A stretch of DNA of 64,000 bases from Euleptes europaea (lineage: Eukaryota > Chordata > Lepidosauria > Squamata > Sphaerodactylidae). A program made the position numbers and the translations under genes. Under the pieces are notes generated by a model. It was not told the DNA's origin. It saw only the letters and a list, made by a program, of their open reading frames with translations, and did not search any database. Below, one piece after another: positions 1-59,560 of this stretch. The stretch's first letter is position 1. Each line of letters starts with the position of its first letter. The stretch spans positions 71,269,895-71,333,894 of the forward strand of contig NC_079317.1 in NCBI RefSeq assembly GCF_029931775.1. The letters are read 5' to 3'.

Positions 1-1429
1 GCAATGGAACAGTTGCCCAACTCTGCTAATGCAGAAGCTTCCTTGAGCGCAGAGACTCATCTCTTTTTTGAAAGCATGTTGGTGAAATGCTGTCCGCCCT
101 TTTATTGAGGAGAAAACATCAAGGGAAAAATCGTTTTTGTCCAGGATCTGATCATTTGTGCAGCTTTCTCTCCATTCTCCTTCATGGGGGAAAAAAAGAA
201 GTCTTACCCATTGAATGCATGTTCCTTATATCACCACAGGGGAAAAAAAATATTTCTTGAATACTCTTTGTCCTTGAGGAATATGCCTCAAAGAACCAAA
301 TAAGACCACACACTTTCATAGGGTTTTTTTTTTTAAGCTTAAAAGCAGCCATTCCTCCATACAAAAAAAAAAAAAAGGTTCTACAAGTTCTAGAACACTA
401 GTTGGAGGGACAGGGCTAGATTGGAACTCTTCTCTCCAAAATCTGGTTTTGGATGTGTCGCAAATGTTCGTATGGAAGAGGGTTTTTTTTGAGGGATGGA
501 GGGTTGGTCAGGGATGTATTGCTTTATTCTATAGGTAGGAGTATATATGAAGGCAGTCTGAAGTTGAATAGCCCAGAAACAGGTTATCCATCTTATTGAG
601 AACTAGGTCCAAGAGTGGTGGTCCTGAATGGCCAGATAGGAGGGGCATCAAATTTGTAAATAAAATAAATACATAAAAAGCATTCGCCAACATACCATCA
701 TTTACTGGATTACCACAGCAACCCATTTAAACCAAATGACAACTTGCTTATTAGGTCAGAGGCCAAATGAGCAAGGCATCCTGATCACAAAAATATACTT
801 AAGTAATGCAGAAAAGCATGAAAAACTTCTGCTTTTGACATATGCTCATTTTCTAAGCATAGGAAGTTTCTTTCCAGTACATGAACTCCTAACACCTGCA
901 CCTTGAAATGGTAACCAAAACATTGTGTCCTTTGATTCTACTAATTATATCAGTGGGTCCACAGAAAATGGGTTTATAACTCCCTTTGTCCCAATGTCAA
1001 TGGTATGATGGTTTGAAAGAGTAATGATCCGTGTACAAGCCTAGTCATTGACATGAGTGTTGAATAGCTGAAGGGAAGCATACAGGTCACAGAAGAGATG
1101 TCCTTGGAATGAGATGGTAGTTGGTGGCCAGAAGAGCTCTAGGGGAGGAAGACTCAGCCATCAACATGCCAGTTACATACCCCTAGAGCAGACTCTACAG
1201 CAAGTCACCACATGGCAGGCAGCAACTTATTTTAAGCATTTATATCCTGGACTCTCAACCAATTTGGTTCTTGGCAGTTTCCCATAAAAATACAACAGGT
1301 AATACACAACCCCTCCCCCTCAGAAAAATCATAAAACCAGTGGATCTAACTGTTTCAAATACAAAAGCATAAAATACCTTTTAAAACCAGTGGGAAAACA
1401 GCACCAAATGTATGTAAATAAAGCAGATA
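1..1429. other. Intergenic DNA, nothing recognised
   Basis: Downstream of NADSYN1. AT-rich sequence with short A and T runs. I see no exon-like segment and no family I can name. Confidence 0.4.
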
Positions 1430-1436
1430 GTATAAG

Positions 1437-1732
1437 GAGCCCCGTGGCGCAGAGTGGTAAACTGCAGTACTGCAGTCAAAAGCTCTGCTCATGACCTGAG
1501 TTCAATCCCGAAGGAAGTCAGTTTCAGGTAGCCAGCTCAAGGTTGACTCAGCCTTCCGTCCATCCGAGGTCAGTAAAACGAGTATCCAGCTTGCTGGGGG
1601 TAAAGTGTAGATGACTGGGGAAGACAATGGCAAACCACCCGTAAACAGTCTGCCTAGTAAACGTCAGGATGTGACATCATACCATAGGTCAGTAATGACC
1701 GGGTGTTTGCGCAGGGGACTACCTTCACCTTT
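1437..1732 (+). mobile_element. tRNA-derived SINE, Sauria type
   Basis: Begins GAGCCCCGTGGCGCAGAGTG (A-box region) and has a B-box-like GAGTTCAATCC. The body (CAGCTTGCTGGGGGTAAAG, CTGCCTAGTAAACGTC) fits my memory of the squamate Sauria SINE, and it ends in ACCTTCACCTTT. A 7-bp direct repeat GTATAAG flanks it (1430-1436, 1733-1739), consistent with LINE-driven insertion. Confidence 0.75.
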
Positions 1733-1739
1733 GTATAAG

Positions 1740-2587
1740 AAGACTTTCCCTTCTTCAAACTAATCAACATAATGCCTGGAGAAAAGGTAAGTTTTGATAG
1801 TGCCAAAAACTCAAAAGGCTTGGTGCCAGGAGAATGGAAGCAGGGAGAGTATACCACAACCAAGAAAGTAGTCTTCTTTGGGACAACCCACTTTACTTTA
1901 GAGTGCAGAGAGAGCACCAAGACATCCTTGCAGCAAACATCTAATAGTCATTTACATACCTGGTTCCCAGACTGCTTAGTGCCAATACTATGAATTGGGC
2001 CTAGAAGAGGAGACACTGCTAGTGCAGTTCTTCTGAAACTAGTGACATATATTCCCCATAATTAATGTCAGGCAGCAATCTGGCAGCTGCACTTTGTACC
2101 AATTGAAGCTTCCCACCTGTCCAAGTAGAACACATTACTGTAACATAATCTGGATGTGACCAGAGCATGGATAACCAAGGCCAAAATCCTGCCTTTCAAG
2201 GACTATATACCCGCCTTGACACTGGCAGAAAGTAACTCACCAGAGATAGGCAAGAAGCTGTTGAGGTAAATTGTAGCTACCCCTAACATAACATGGTGGC
2301 ATACTGCAACTCCCCTGAAGTAATATGGAGAAAGTATAACACAGGCACAAGCCCTCAGAGATTAAACTTTCAGAAATTATTAGATATCACATAACATATA
2401 AATGCCAAAACTAGGAACAGAACCCAGAAGTCCCTGTTTGGGCCACAGTGACGTCAACATATTCATGTTTAAAGTTAATCACACAGTCCACTAACATGCC
2501 TCGCTTTGCTGTTCAAACCACCAGACCAGGCTAGTTAAACCTATGTAAATAACAAAAAAAATGAAAAATAAAAACAGAGCCAATTAG
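1740..2587. other. Intergenic DNA, nothing recognised
   Basis: Contains only short chance reading frames. No repeat family was recognised. Confidence 0.35.
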
Positions 2588-3388
2588 ATTCATTAAAATG
2601 TGAATTTATTGCACAGTAAAATGGAGGAAAATCATTTTTCATGTCCACATGTGCCAGTGGCTGTAAAATTTTATGATTTCGGTTCAACAAGTTAAAAGAG
2701 AAAAATCATATGCAGACTGTTCATTAGAGAAGCAAATATTTTCCTACACTGAAGGTTGGGGTTGCTAGGGCTGGTGTTGGTCGTATTAATTATTTCCATG
2801 TCGCCCAACAGTTCCAAGTATTAATGAAAATTTTATGCTTCATCCAAAACCTCAGACACAGCTACTACTCGTTTTCTAAAAGTTGCAACCACCCACCCAG
2901 AGCACTGAAACAAAGACATGTAAATTAGAGGGTCAAATCACATCCCTTGACCTATAAATAACATAATAATACCAATATGTTGTTTGGCCAACTAAAATCT
3001 GCAAATATATCCAAAGTACAATGGATTCATGTCTTCATCAAATCTTAATTTTGGGAAAATTGCTACTTATAGTGAAAGGTTGGCCTACAATTCAGATGAA
3101 CACAGTTTCTGTAATACTGGTGCCATGCTCCATGGGTCATACCAACAAAAAGGTTGATTTAAAACGTAAAAACCACCTCCCCCCCCCCCATTTTTCCTGT
3201 GAATTTCGGGTCATTCTTCTCTTCTTAAAATTGTGGCTCTCTTCAAGTCATTGCATTTAACAAAAAACAGAAAACATTATTGATAAAAAAAATTCAGTCA
3301 ACCACTGAAAGTCTGTTGAATCTTAACATCTGAGGTTACTGGATTCTTGGCATACATGTCATACATTCACAGCAGCCATACAGAAGAG
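2588..3388 (-). other. NADSYN1: NADSYN1 3' UTR
   Basis: About 800 nt between the stop codon and the polyadenylation signal. The stretch is AT-rich, has no recognisable repeat and contains a G-run on the coding strand (C-run 3179-3189). The end is inferred from the AATAAA position, not observed. Confidence 0.6.
2605..2610 (-). terminator. NADSYN1: Polyadenylation signal AATAAA of NADSYN1
   Basis: On the minus strand this reads AATAAA, the first well placed canonical signal after the stop codon. Cleavage is expected some 15-25 nt further, near 2585. Confidence 0.55.
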
Positions 3389-52747
<49,359 letters not shown>

Positions 52748-53110
52748 CCTGCCCGCGAAGCTCCCTTCCCCCCCTCCGCCAAGGGAGAAACCCGGAACCG
52801 CCTCCTTCCAAAGCCAGGAGGCCACCAGCTTCGCTTTTCGCTTCCCGTCCCTTTCCCTCCCGCCGCCCGTGAGTCCTCCACGGAGCGTTCGACTTCCCTA
52901 CCATAGAGACGAGGAAGAGAGCTGGCTTCCGGTTTTGGTTGGGGAAGGGTGTCAGTGGGAAGCTCGGCGTGATAGCGTTTCTTTTCGGGGGGTGGGTGGG
53001 GGGAGAAGGAGGTAGTAATCGAATTGGGTTTGCCTTAGCCAGGTGTGTGTCTGTGTGTTTATTTCTGTGCCCTTTTATTTCTCCTGCTGAAATGTTTCCC
53101 TTCCGCATGA
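52748..53110 (-). promoter_or_regulatory. NADSYN1: NADSYN1 promoter and 5' UTR
   Basis: A GC-rich, CpG-containing stretch right upstream of the start codon without a TATA box. It contains an ETS-type CTTCCGG at 52926-52932 and C-rich Sp1-like runs. The transcription start cannot be fixed from sequence. Confidence 0.55.
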
Positions 53111-53215
53111 GCGTGTGATGGTTTCAGGTGGCACAGACACGTGGACTCTACTAGTGAATTGAGTTCATTGGGAAAATCTGGATATCCTGTTACATACTTG
53201 CTCTGCTTCTTCTCC

Positions 53216-53358
53216 GGGCACTTTCACACATGCCGAATAATGCACTTTTAATCCACTTTCAATGCACTTTAACGATCGTTTGCAAGTGGGCTTTGCTGTT
53301 TCACAGAGTAAAATCCAAGTGCTTTGAAAGTGCATTATTCAGCATGTATGAAAGTCCC
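53216..53358. mobile_element. Short inverted-repeat element (MITE)
   Basis: GGGCACTTTCACACATGCCG and AATAATGCACTTT are mirrored at the right end (AAAGTGCATTATTCAGCATG, TATGAAAGTCCC) with a few mismatches. 143 bp, non-coding. Confidence 0.65.
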
Positions 53359-53366
53359 CTCCATCT

Positions 53367-53549
53367 ATTGCCAAAGGCTTTCGCGGTCAGAGTTCATTGG
53401 TTCTTGTAGGTTATCCGGGCTGTGTGACCGTGGTCTTGGTATTTTCTTTCCTGACGTTTCGCCAGCAGCTGTGGCAGGCATCTTCAGAGGAGTAACACTG
53501 AAGGACCAAGACCACGGTCACACAGCCTGGTTAACCTACAAGAACCAAT
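53367..53549 (-). mobile_element. Repeat family F2, fold-back copy with hammerhead-like core
   Basis: Exact 11-bp duplication CCCCTCCATCT on both sides (53356-53366, 53550-53560). On the minus strand CTGAAGA (53487-53481), a GCC/GGC stem and GAAACGTC (to about 53453). The part GGTTCTTGTAGGTTATCC to GTGACCGTGGTCTTGG is mirrored at 53504-53547, so the copy folds back. Confidence 0.7.
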
Positions 53550-53560
53550 CCCCTCCATCT

Positions 53561-54310
53561 TTTTCTTTTTTTATATAAATTTTTATTAATTTTATAATAT
53601 AAAACAAAAGAAACAACAATGGGAAAAAATACAAAAATAAAAATAACAAAAATACAAAATACAAGAGTACATACAATTATTTTAAATATTACAGTAATTT
53701 AAAGTACTCTTAAAACTCACCACCCACCCTAATACATGTATCCCACCACCAGTATTTGACTTCCAGAGAAGTGTTTGAACAGTATTAAAATTATTGATTA
53801 TTAATAATATACTATATAAAAATAACAATATCTCTATAACTCATTAACTGTTTTAGTAAAATTCATTTTCGCCAGTTTGTCCCAATATACGACGGCTTTT
53901 GACCAAGATCTTTTAAAATCTTCCATATCTTTACCTTGTAAAGTTCCCTCCATCTTGATAATGCATACATACCATGTAACATTACAGTGGGAACATATCT
54001 CTGCAATGTGTTTCCCAAATAAATATCGAGTAGGTGACAGTTCTTTAAAGTCCTTCAGTGTTACTCCTCTGAAGATGCCTGCCACAGCTGCTGGCGAAAC
54101 ATCAGGAAAGAAAATACCAAGACCACGGTCACACAGCCCAGATAACCTACCAGAACCAATGAACTCTGACCGTGAAAGCCTTCGACAATAGTTCTTTAAA
54201 GCATTTGTTACGAATATTATTGTAAGCCACTGTATCAATCTCACCCTGTTATGTGAAGTGTGGAGCTAATAATATGGCACAGTTATTGTAAATTCCTCTC
54301 CCCATCTGCT
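53561..54310 (-). mobile_element. L1 LINE 3' end, with F2 insertion
   Basis: T-rich run at 53561-53580 is the reversed poly(A). Further in, the minus strand reads MEGTLQGKDMEDFKRSWSK and AVVYWDKLAKMNF, which resembles the L1 ORF2 end. Split by the F2 copy at 54051-54189. Confidence 0.6.
54051..54189 (+). mobile_element. Repeat family F2, copy with hammerhead-like core
   Basis: Exact 12-bp duplication AGTTCTTTAAAG flanks it (54039-54050, 54190-54201). CTGAAGA at 54069-54075, then stem GCC..GGC, GAAAC at 54096-54100 and ATC. TCCT before the box can pair with AGGA after ATC (helix I, 4 bp). Confidence 0.7.
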
Positions 54311-54489
54311 ATGTGGAGGTATTAATAATGAACTATTTTGTATGTCCCCCCACAACCCTAAATGTTGAGTGATGGTTATTGGTAGTTATTGTTCTCCTAC
54401 AAACTTACTTGGCTGCCTGCGGTCATCTTCTGAGGCCCTTCTTTGGGTGATCCTGCCTTCTGAGACTAGGCAGGTGGTAACCCGAGAGA

Positions 54490-55206
54490 ACGCCTTCATG
54501 GTCATGAGGAAAGGATGAAGGAGCTGGGTATATTTAGACTGAAGAGGAGAAGACCATCTTCAAGTACTTGAAGGGCTGTCAGATAGAGGAGGGTGCCGAG
54601 TTGTTTTCTGTTGCCCCAGAAAGTCGGACCAGAACCAGTGGGTTGAAATTAAATCAAAAGAGTTTCCGTCTAGACCAGTGGTTCCCAACGTGGGGCACAC
54701 GCCCCACAGGGGGGCAATTTGATTTTTAAGGGGGGCAATTCGAGAATGAGTTATTAACAGTGAATTTTTGAACCCTGGTCTCACTGTTTCTATGCTAACA
54801 CACTAACCACTATACCATGACAATTAGGTGTAGCGAATAGGAGTTCCCTTTTTGAATAATAAGCATATGTCAGGGTTTTAGAGATGCTTAGGTGGGGCAT
54901 GGCCAAAAGAGGTTGGGAACCCCTGGTCTAGACATTAGGAAGACTTTTTCTAGCAGAAAACTGGCTTCCTCAGGAGGTGGTAAGCTCTCCTTTCCTGGAG
55001 TTTTTAAGCAGAGGCTAGATAGCCATCTGTCAGCAATGCTGATTCTATGAGCTTAGGCAGATCATGAGAGGGAGGGCATCTTGGCCATCTTCTGGGCAAG
55101 GAGTATGAGTCACTGGGGGTGTGGGGGGAGGTAGTTGTTAATTTCCTGCATTGTGCAGGGGGTTGGACTAGATGACCTTTGTGGTCCCTTCAAACTATGA
55201 TTCTAT
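54490..55206 (+). mobile_element. CR1 LINE 3' end, with hAT insertion
   Basis: RT C-terminal remnants (AAAGGATGAAGGAGCTGGG, ACTTGAAGGGCTG) and the 3' UTR GGTTGGACTAGATGACC ending ATTCTATG. A MITE at 54676-54925 splits it. Confidence 0.75.
54676..54925 (+). mobile_element. hAT-type MITE, 250 bp, inserted in CR1
   Basis: CAGTGGTTCCCAAC and GTTGGGAACCCCTG are inverted ends. An exact 8-bp duplication GTCTAGAC flanks it (54668-54675, 54926-54933), and CR1 sequence continues on both sides. Confidence 0.9.
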
Positions 55207-56490
55207 GGCACCAAAATTCTGCAACTTTTTCCCCAGGGAGTCCTTTTCACATTGTATTTTAATTTTTGGCACTTTTGTTTTCCACTTTCAAAACCTTTTT
55301 GCTGGTGAGATGAGACAGACATTTTTTAAATGAATCCTGAACGCATGATTGATGGATGATGGAGTTTTTTTTTTTTTTTTTTTGCTACAGGTGAGGTACT
55401 GTGGCTATGTGACATACCTGATGAGCCTGCAGTACTACCTTTGGCAGATGACTCTGAAACCGCTCTGAGCCGGCTTCGGCCAGGGAGGGTGGGTTATAAA
55501 TCACAAAATGAATAAATAAACAATAGAAAATTATAGTGATCTTCAAGGCTGATAGTCTTTATGGTCCTGTATGTTCAGGATGGATTCTTCTAAACAAAAG
55601 AAGTTAGTGCAGTTATTTTATTATTATTAACCATGTTTCTCAATTGATATTACTCACTGTGTACACTCAGTACTACTTTAAAGGTGAAATTGTACTGGCT
55701 ATTTCAGCTTGTTTTTCATCACAACTGCTTCATACTATAGAGAAGCAATAAACTTGATAATGCAAGGATAGTCCAGAAGGAGCACAGCCAGTCCTTAAGA
55801 AATATTAAATGAAAAGGTTTGCCTACCTAAACATCCTGTACATTCAGACATGTTATTTGTGTCATCTTCAAGTTCAATGGAGCTTCCTCTTGAGAAGGAG
55901 CACTTCTCATGTCGTTTCATTCAGTGAACACTGCATTTATTTGTTGTATTATTTACATTTTGCACATATGCCTGTCCTGTCCACAGGTAGAGGAACATCA
56001 TAAAAATATTGCCAAACTAGGTCTCTTTTTTGGCCTGCTGCCATTGTAGGATTTTCCTTCTAGTGAGGGAACACTTTTTAATTTTAGGGAGTTTCTGACC
56101 AGAGTTAGCTAAAAGTTGGGTTGCTCTTTGGGATCTGAAAGGTTATCAGATCAGCTGACTGCTATAGGAGTTCTTATTTGCTTCCAGTATGCTCTGTAGG
56201 AATATTTGTAAATAAAATAAATATTTCAAAGACCTTCTGTCTCCACTGTTTTTGTATTCCAAACAAACAAACTACAGCTGCAATCATGTGCACACTTACT
56301 TTTGAGTACATCCCGTTGAAAGAATTAAACATGGATAGGATTGGACTGACAGCCCTATCCCTGGATTTTTTATAGTCTGGGGAAGTAAGAAGTAAGTTAC
56401 AGAATAACTATGCAGACATTTTAAAATGTGTATTCTGTACTCACATAAAGAGAAACAGGAACATCTGTGTGTTCGACAGTGTAGCAAGGT
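55207..56490. other. Intergenic, nothing recognised
   Basis: Has a T-run at 55365-55383 and a tail-like AGGGTGGGTTATAAATCAC at 55484-55502, probably a worn SINE or LINE end. Otherwise unassigned. Confidence 0.35.
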
Positions 56491-56492
56491 CT

Positions 56493-56493
<1 letters not shown>

Positions 56494-56547
<54 letters not shown>

Positions 56548-56630
56548 TATATATATACACACACACACATATATATATATACACATATACACACATATAC
56601 ATACACACACACACACATATACACACACTT
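56494..56630. repeat. Compound microsatellite (TA)n/(CA)n/(TACA)n
   Basis: A pure TA run of about 45 bp is followed by mixed AC/AT dinucleotides. The long open frames over it are repeats of Tyr, Ile, Thr and His and are not genes. Confidence 0.95.
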
Positions 56631-56773
56631 GGATGCAAATGCAACAGGGAACATGGCATAGAGGAGTCTAAGCTCACTACTGATGTCTGAATGCTCAGGC
56701 ATAAGGGAAAGGGTCAGAGTTTCTCTATATGAACACAGTTATGTCTTTTTAAATGTTTGCACAAGGCAAGTAA

Positions 56774-56824
56774 TACCAGCTGTGCATGTGTCCCATAATA
56801 CCAGCTGTGCATGTGTCCCATAAT
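56774..56824. repeat. Tandem duplication of about 25 bp
   Basis: TAATACCAGCTGTGCATGTG plus TCCCA occurs twice in a row. Confidence 0.7.
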
Positions 56825-57382
56825 TGGCACACTATTAACAGCTAGAGGGTGCCAACTATTACAGAATCTGGCTATCTGTTGGGGAGATCATTTGTGTGGC
56901 AAAATACTCTTCTGCTCCCATCTAATGGAGCAGGGGCCCCCCACCCCCAGAACACAAATTCATTTTTGTGTTTAATACAGCAGGTACATCACATAAAAAG
57001 GAGATGTTGGTTTTGCTGGGAGAAGAAGGTCTATGTGTAACTTCCTGTTTTTTTTCCTCTTGTATGCCCATTCTATGAAAAGAGGTTCAGATAAACCACG
57101 TCCTGTAGTTCTTGAGATGGTCATGTAGTTGTAGACCAAATGCCTCTACTCATCTTTAAATAGTGTCTTGCATTACTGTGAGCTTACATATTCCATTGCT
57201 GAGACATGTTATCAACAAAAATTTTTAGCGATGACTCTTGACCCAAGTAAAAACATGTCAGAATATCCAAGGATGCCATGCTCATTCTGGTCCTTTGGAC
57301 ACTTTTACACCCAAAGCACAAAAAAGAGCTATGCTGCACATGTTGAATTTCTGTTTGCTCCACAGCAATTGCAAACCAGCAA
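56825..57382. other. Intergenic, nothing recognised
   Basis: No exon-like segment or family seen. Confidence 0.3.
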
Positions 57383-57630
57383 GGAGCCAGCGCGGTGTAG
57401 TAGTTAAGAGTGGTGGACTCTAATCTGGAGAGCTGGATTGGTTTCCCCACTCCTCCACAGGAAGCCAGCTGGGTGACCTTGGGCTTGTCACAGCTCTCTT
57501 CGAGCTATCTCAGCCTCACCTACCTCACAAGGTGTCTGTTGTGGGGAGCAGAGGAGGACATTGTATACCAGTTTGATTCTCCTTAAAAGGTCGCAAAAGT
57601 GGGCGTATAAAAATCAATTCTTCTTCTAAA
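57383..57630 (+). mobile_element. tRNA-derived SINE, family A
   Basis: GGAGCCAGCGCGGTGTAGTA, then GGTTTCCCCACTCCTCC, ending in GTATAAAAATCAATTC and TTCTTCT. Confidence 0.75.
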
Positions 57631-57639
57631 CAAATAGAA

Positions 57640-57890
57640 GTTTCTAAATCCACCCTGCTAGAAAAATAATTGTATTAATAAAAGATGTAAGGGGGTAGTA
57701 CTAGGCGCTGCACCGCTAAATATTATTTTAATAATTTATTGCTGTTTTTTTTCTTCTCCCTATCCCTTTTTCCCTTTTGTACCCCTATATCGCTGAAAAT
57801 CAGTAAATCAATAAAAATATTTAATAAAATATATTTAATTTAATAATTTGTTATTAAAAATATTTAATAAAAAAAACAAATAGAACATTT
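57640..57890 (+). mobile_element. Probable L1 3' UTR remnant
   Basis: CCCTATCCCTTTTTCCC followed by AATCAATAAAAATATTTAAT looks like the tail of a reptilian L1. Identification is weak. Confidence 0.3.
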
Positions 57891-57984
57891 ATACTGGATT
57901 GCTGAAATGCATTTTTTTTAATGACAAAAACCCACTATTCTCTCACTCACACACACACACACACACACAGTTCAGCCGTCCTTT

Positions 57985-58241
57985 AATCCCCGTTGCCATG
58001 GCGGTTGCCATGGCGACTGAGATCGGCTCAGACGATGGGTTCAGGCCGCTGCACCAATCCACCGGGGAAGCAGGGAATGATGCTGAAAACTCCCGCCGGC
58101 GATTGGGCGGTGATCGTAGTGTGTCGCGCAGGGGGCGGAGCCGAGATGAGACAAAAAGAAGTGTGCCGGCGGGATAGGCGCGGGGGGTTCTGCCTGCGTT
58201 TGAGATCCCGCGGAGAGATCAACTGACACCTAACAGTGCAG
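57985..58241 (+). promoter_or_regulatory. CpG-rich promoter and possible first exon of the divergent gene (DHCR7 candidate)
   Basis: A CpG island 5.2 kb upstream of the NADSYN1 start codon, in opposite orientation. It has a CCAAT box (58054-58058), an inverted CCAAT (ATTGG, 58102-58106) and, overlapping the latter, GGGCGGTGAT, whose complement ATCACCGCCC matches the sterol element ATCACCCCAC at 8 of 10 positions. CAG|GTAAGG at 58239-58246 is a good splice donor. DHCR7 sits head-to-head with NADSYN1 in mammals, is controlled by SREBP and NF-Y, and has an untranslated first exon. No DHCR7 coding exon is visible before 64000, so the assignment is inferred. Confidence 0.4.
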
Positions 58242-58534
58242 GTAAGGGGGGGTGGGGTGGCGGCTAGCTTCCTTTTGTGGAGTCTTAGACACGTGCCTTT
58301 AGGCTTTCGTAACGAAGCAGCCAGCGGCGCATTGTTGGGACCCTCATAAATGAGCAAGACGCACGTGGGTCGGCAGCTGGTGCCCAACAGGTTTCAGAAG
58401 CTCCATATATAGCAAACAGCCAGTGAAAGCGTTGCCTCTGCTGCAATTGGAGTCTCCATTCTTTCCTGCCAGTCAGGACTAGAAAGAGGGGCTGATGCGC
58501 GGAGGCCGTTTTGAATGCTGCTTAGGTTAACTTT
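58242..58534. other. GC-rich flank of the promoter block
   Basis: CpG content declines here. It would be the start of intron 1 if the donor at 58242 is used. No further motif recognised. Confidence 0.3.
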
Positions 58535-58812
58535 GAAAGGCGAAAAGGGCCAGAGTCCAGGAGCACTTTAAAGACTACCAAACACATTTTCTGGCAGGGT
58601 ATGAGCTTTCGTGAGCCACAGCTCACTTCTTCAGATAACTGAAGATAGGGTATGCAAAAATATTTTCTGGTAGGGTATGTGCTTTCGTGAGCCACGTGTG
58701 GCTCGCGAAAGCTCATACCCTGCCAGAAAATACTTTTGTTAGTCTTTCAGGTGCTCCTGGACTCTTGCCCTTTTCTACTACTGCAGACAGACTAACAGGG
58801 CTACCCACTTTC
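58535..58812 (+). repeat. Fold-back repeat F1, two arms
   Basis: GGGCCAGAGTCCAGGAGCAC to GAGCCACAGCTCACTTC, then a second, opposed arm from TGGCTCGCGAAAGCTCATAC to CAGACTAACAGGGCTACCC. A third short piece of the same arm (TTTTCTGGTAGGGTATG) lies between them. Confidence 0.7.
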
Positions 58813-59075
58813 AAAGGCGAGATGCCAATAAAAGGTATTGTATTGTGTAACTCTGGAAGGCTTTCTCCTCGGCAATTCCAACTTGTTTTCTTTGGCTTGA
58901 TTAGTGGTTGTTTAGCCAAGTAAGTTGCTCGAAGAAATAATTAGCTAAGCACGCAGAGTTCCCCCAAAAAAAACGCTGCCGTGTGTACGTTTGCAAGGCT
59001 AGAATAGTTAATAATTGCATGACGTAGTAGAATCGAGCCAAATCCAAAGGAGTATCTGGCTGTGGAAGTTATTAG
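58813..59075. other. Sequence upstream of the Gypsy LTR
   Basis: No motif recognised. The LTR starts at 59076. Confidence 0.3.
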
Positions 59076-59517
59076 TGTGAGGGTCTCTGTCTTTGTGTCT
59101 CTGCTTTCCATCACCTGCTGTGTTATCAGTGAACTCGTAAAAGCAGTTCACACCTTCTGGTCTCAGGCGCCAGGCCTGATGGCCCATGTATCTTCCCCCC
59201 CCCCCCCGCTGTTCTTCCTGCCAGTACTCCCTCAGGCCGATGCGGCCTTGGAAGTGTGATAGCCGCCCAGACTTCCTGGGATCTGTCTGATGTTTTGTAT
59301 TATGCCAAGCTTGTAACTTCCCATAACAATAAGTGTGAACCCCAGTGCCCCAGTGCCCTGGAGTCAATATATTCTGTAAACCCGTATAGCCCCTCACTTG
59401 CAACTTTCTACCTGTGCCTGTCTCATCTCCTGAAGGCTTCAATAAATCGATTGTTTCTGTATCAACGTCTGAGCAACTGATTTGGAGAAGCAAACTCAGA
59501 GAGGGGGATCTCTCACA
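59076..59517 (+). repeat. 5' LTR of a Ty3/Gypsy retrotransposon
   Basis: Begins TGTGAG and ends CTCACA, giving the TG...CA ends and short inverted repeat usual for LTRs. Length about 442 bp. AATAAA near 59441 would serve as the polyadenylation signal in R. The matching 3' LTR lies outside the window, so age and target duplication cannot be judged. Confidence 0.7.
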
Positions 59518-59560
59518 TTAAGTTGCAAGTCCTTGCCTCTCGGACTGCAGCTGTACCGCT

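Noticed and set aside
56421-56702. Four open frames over the TA/CA microsatellite
   Set aside because: Low-complexity Tyr/Ile/Thr/His repeats produced by the microsatellite.
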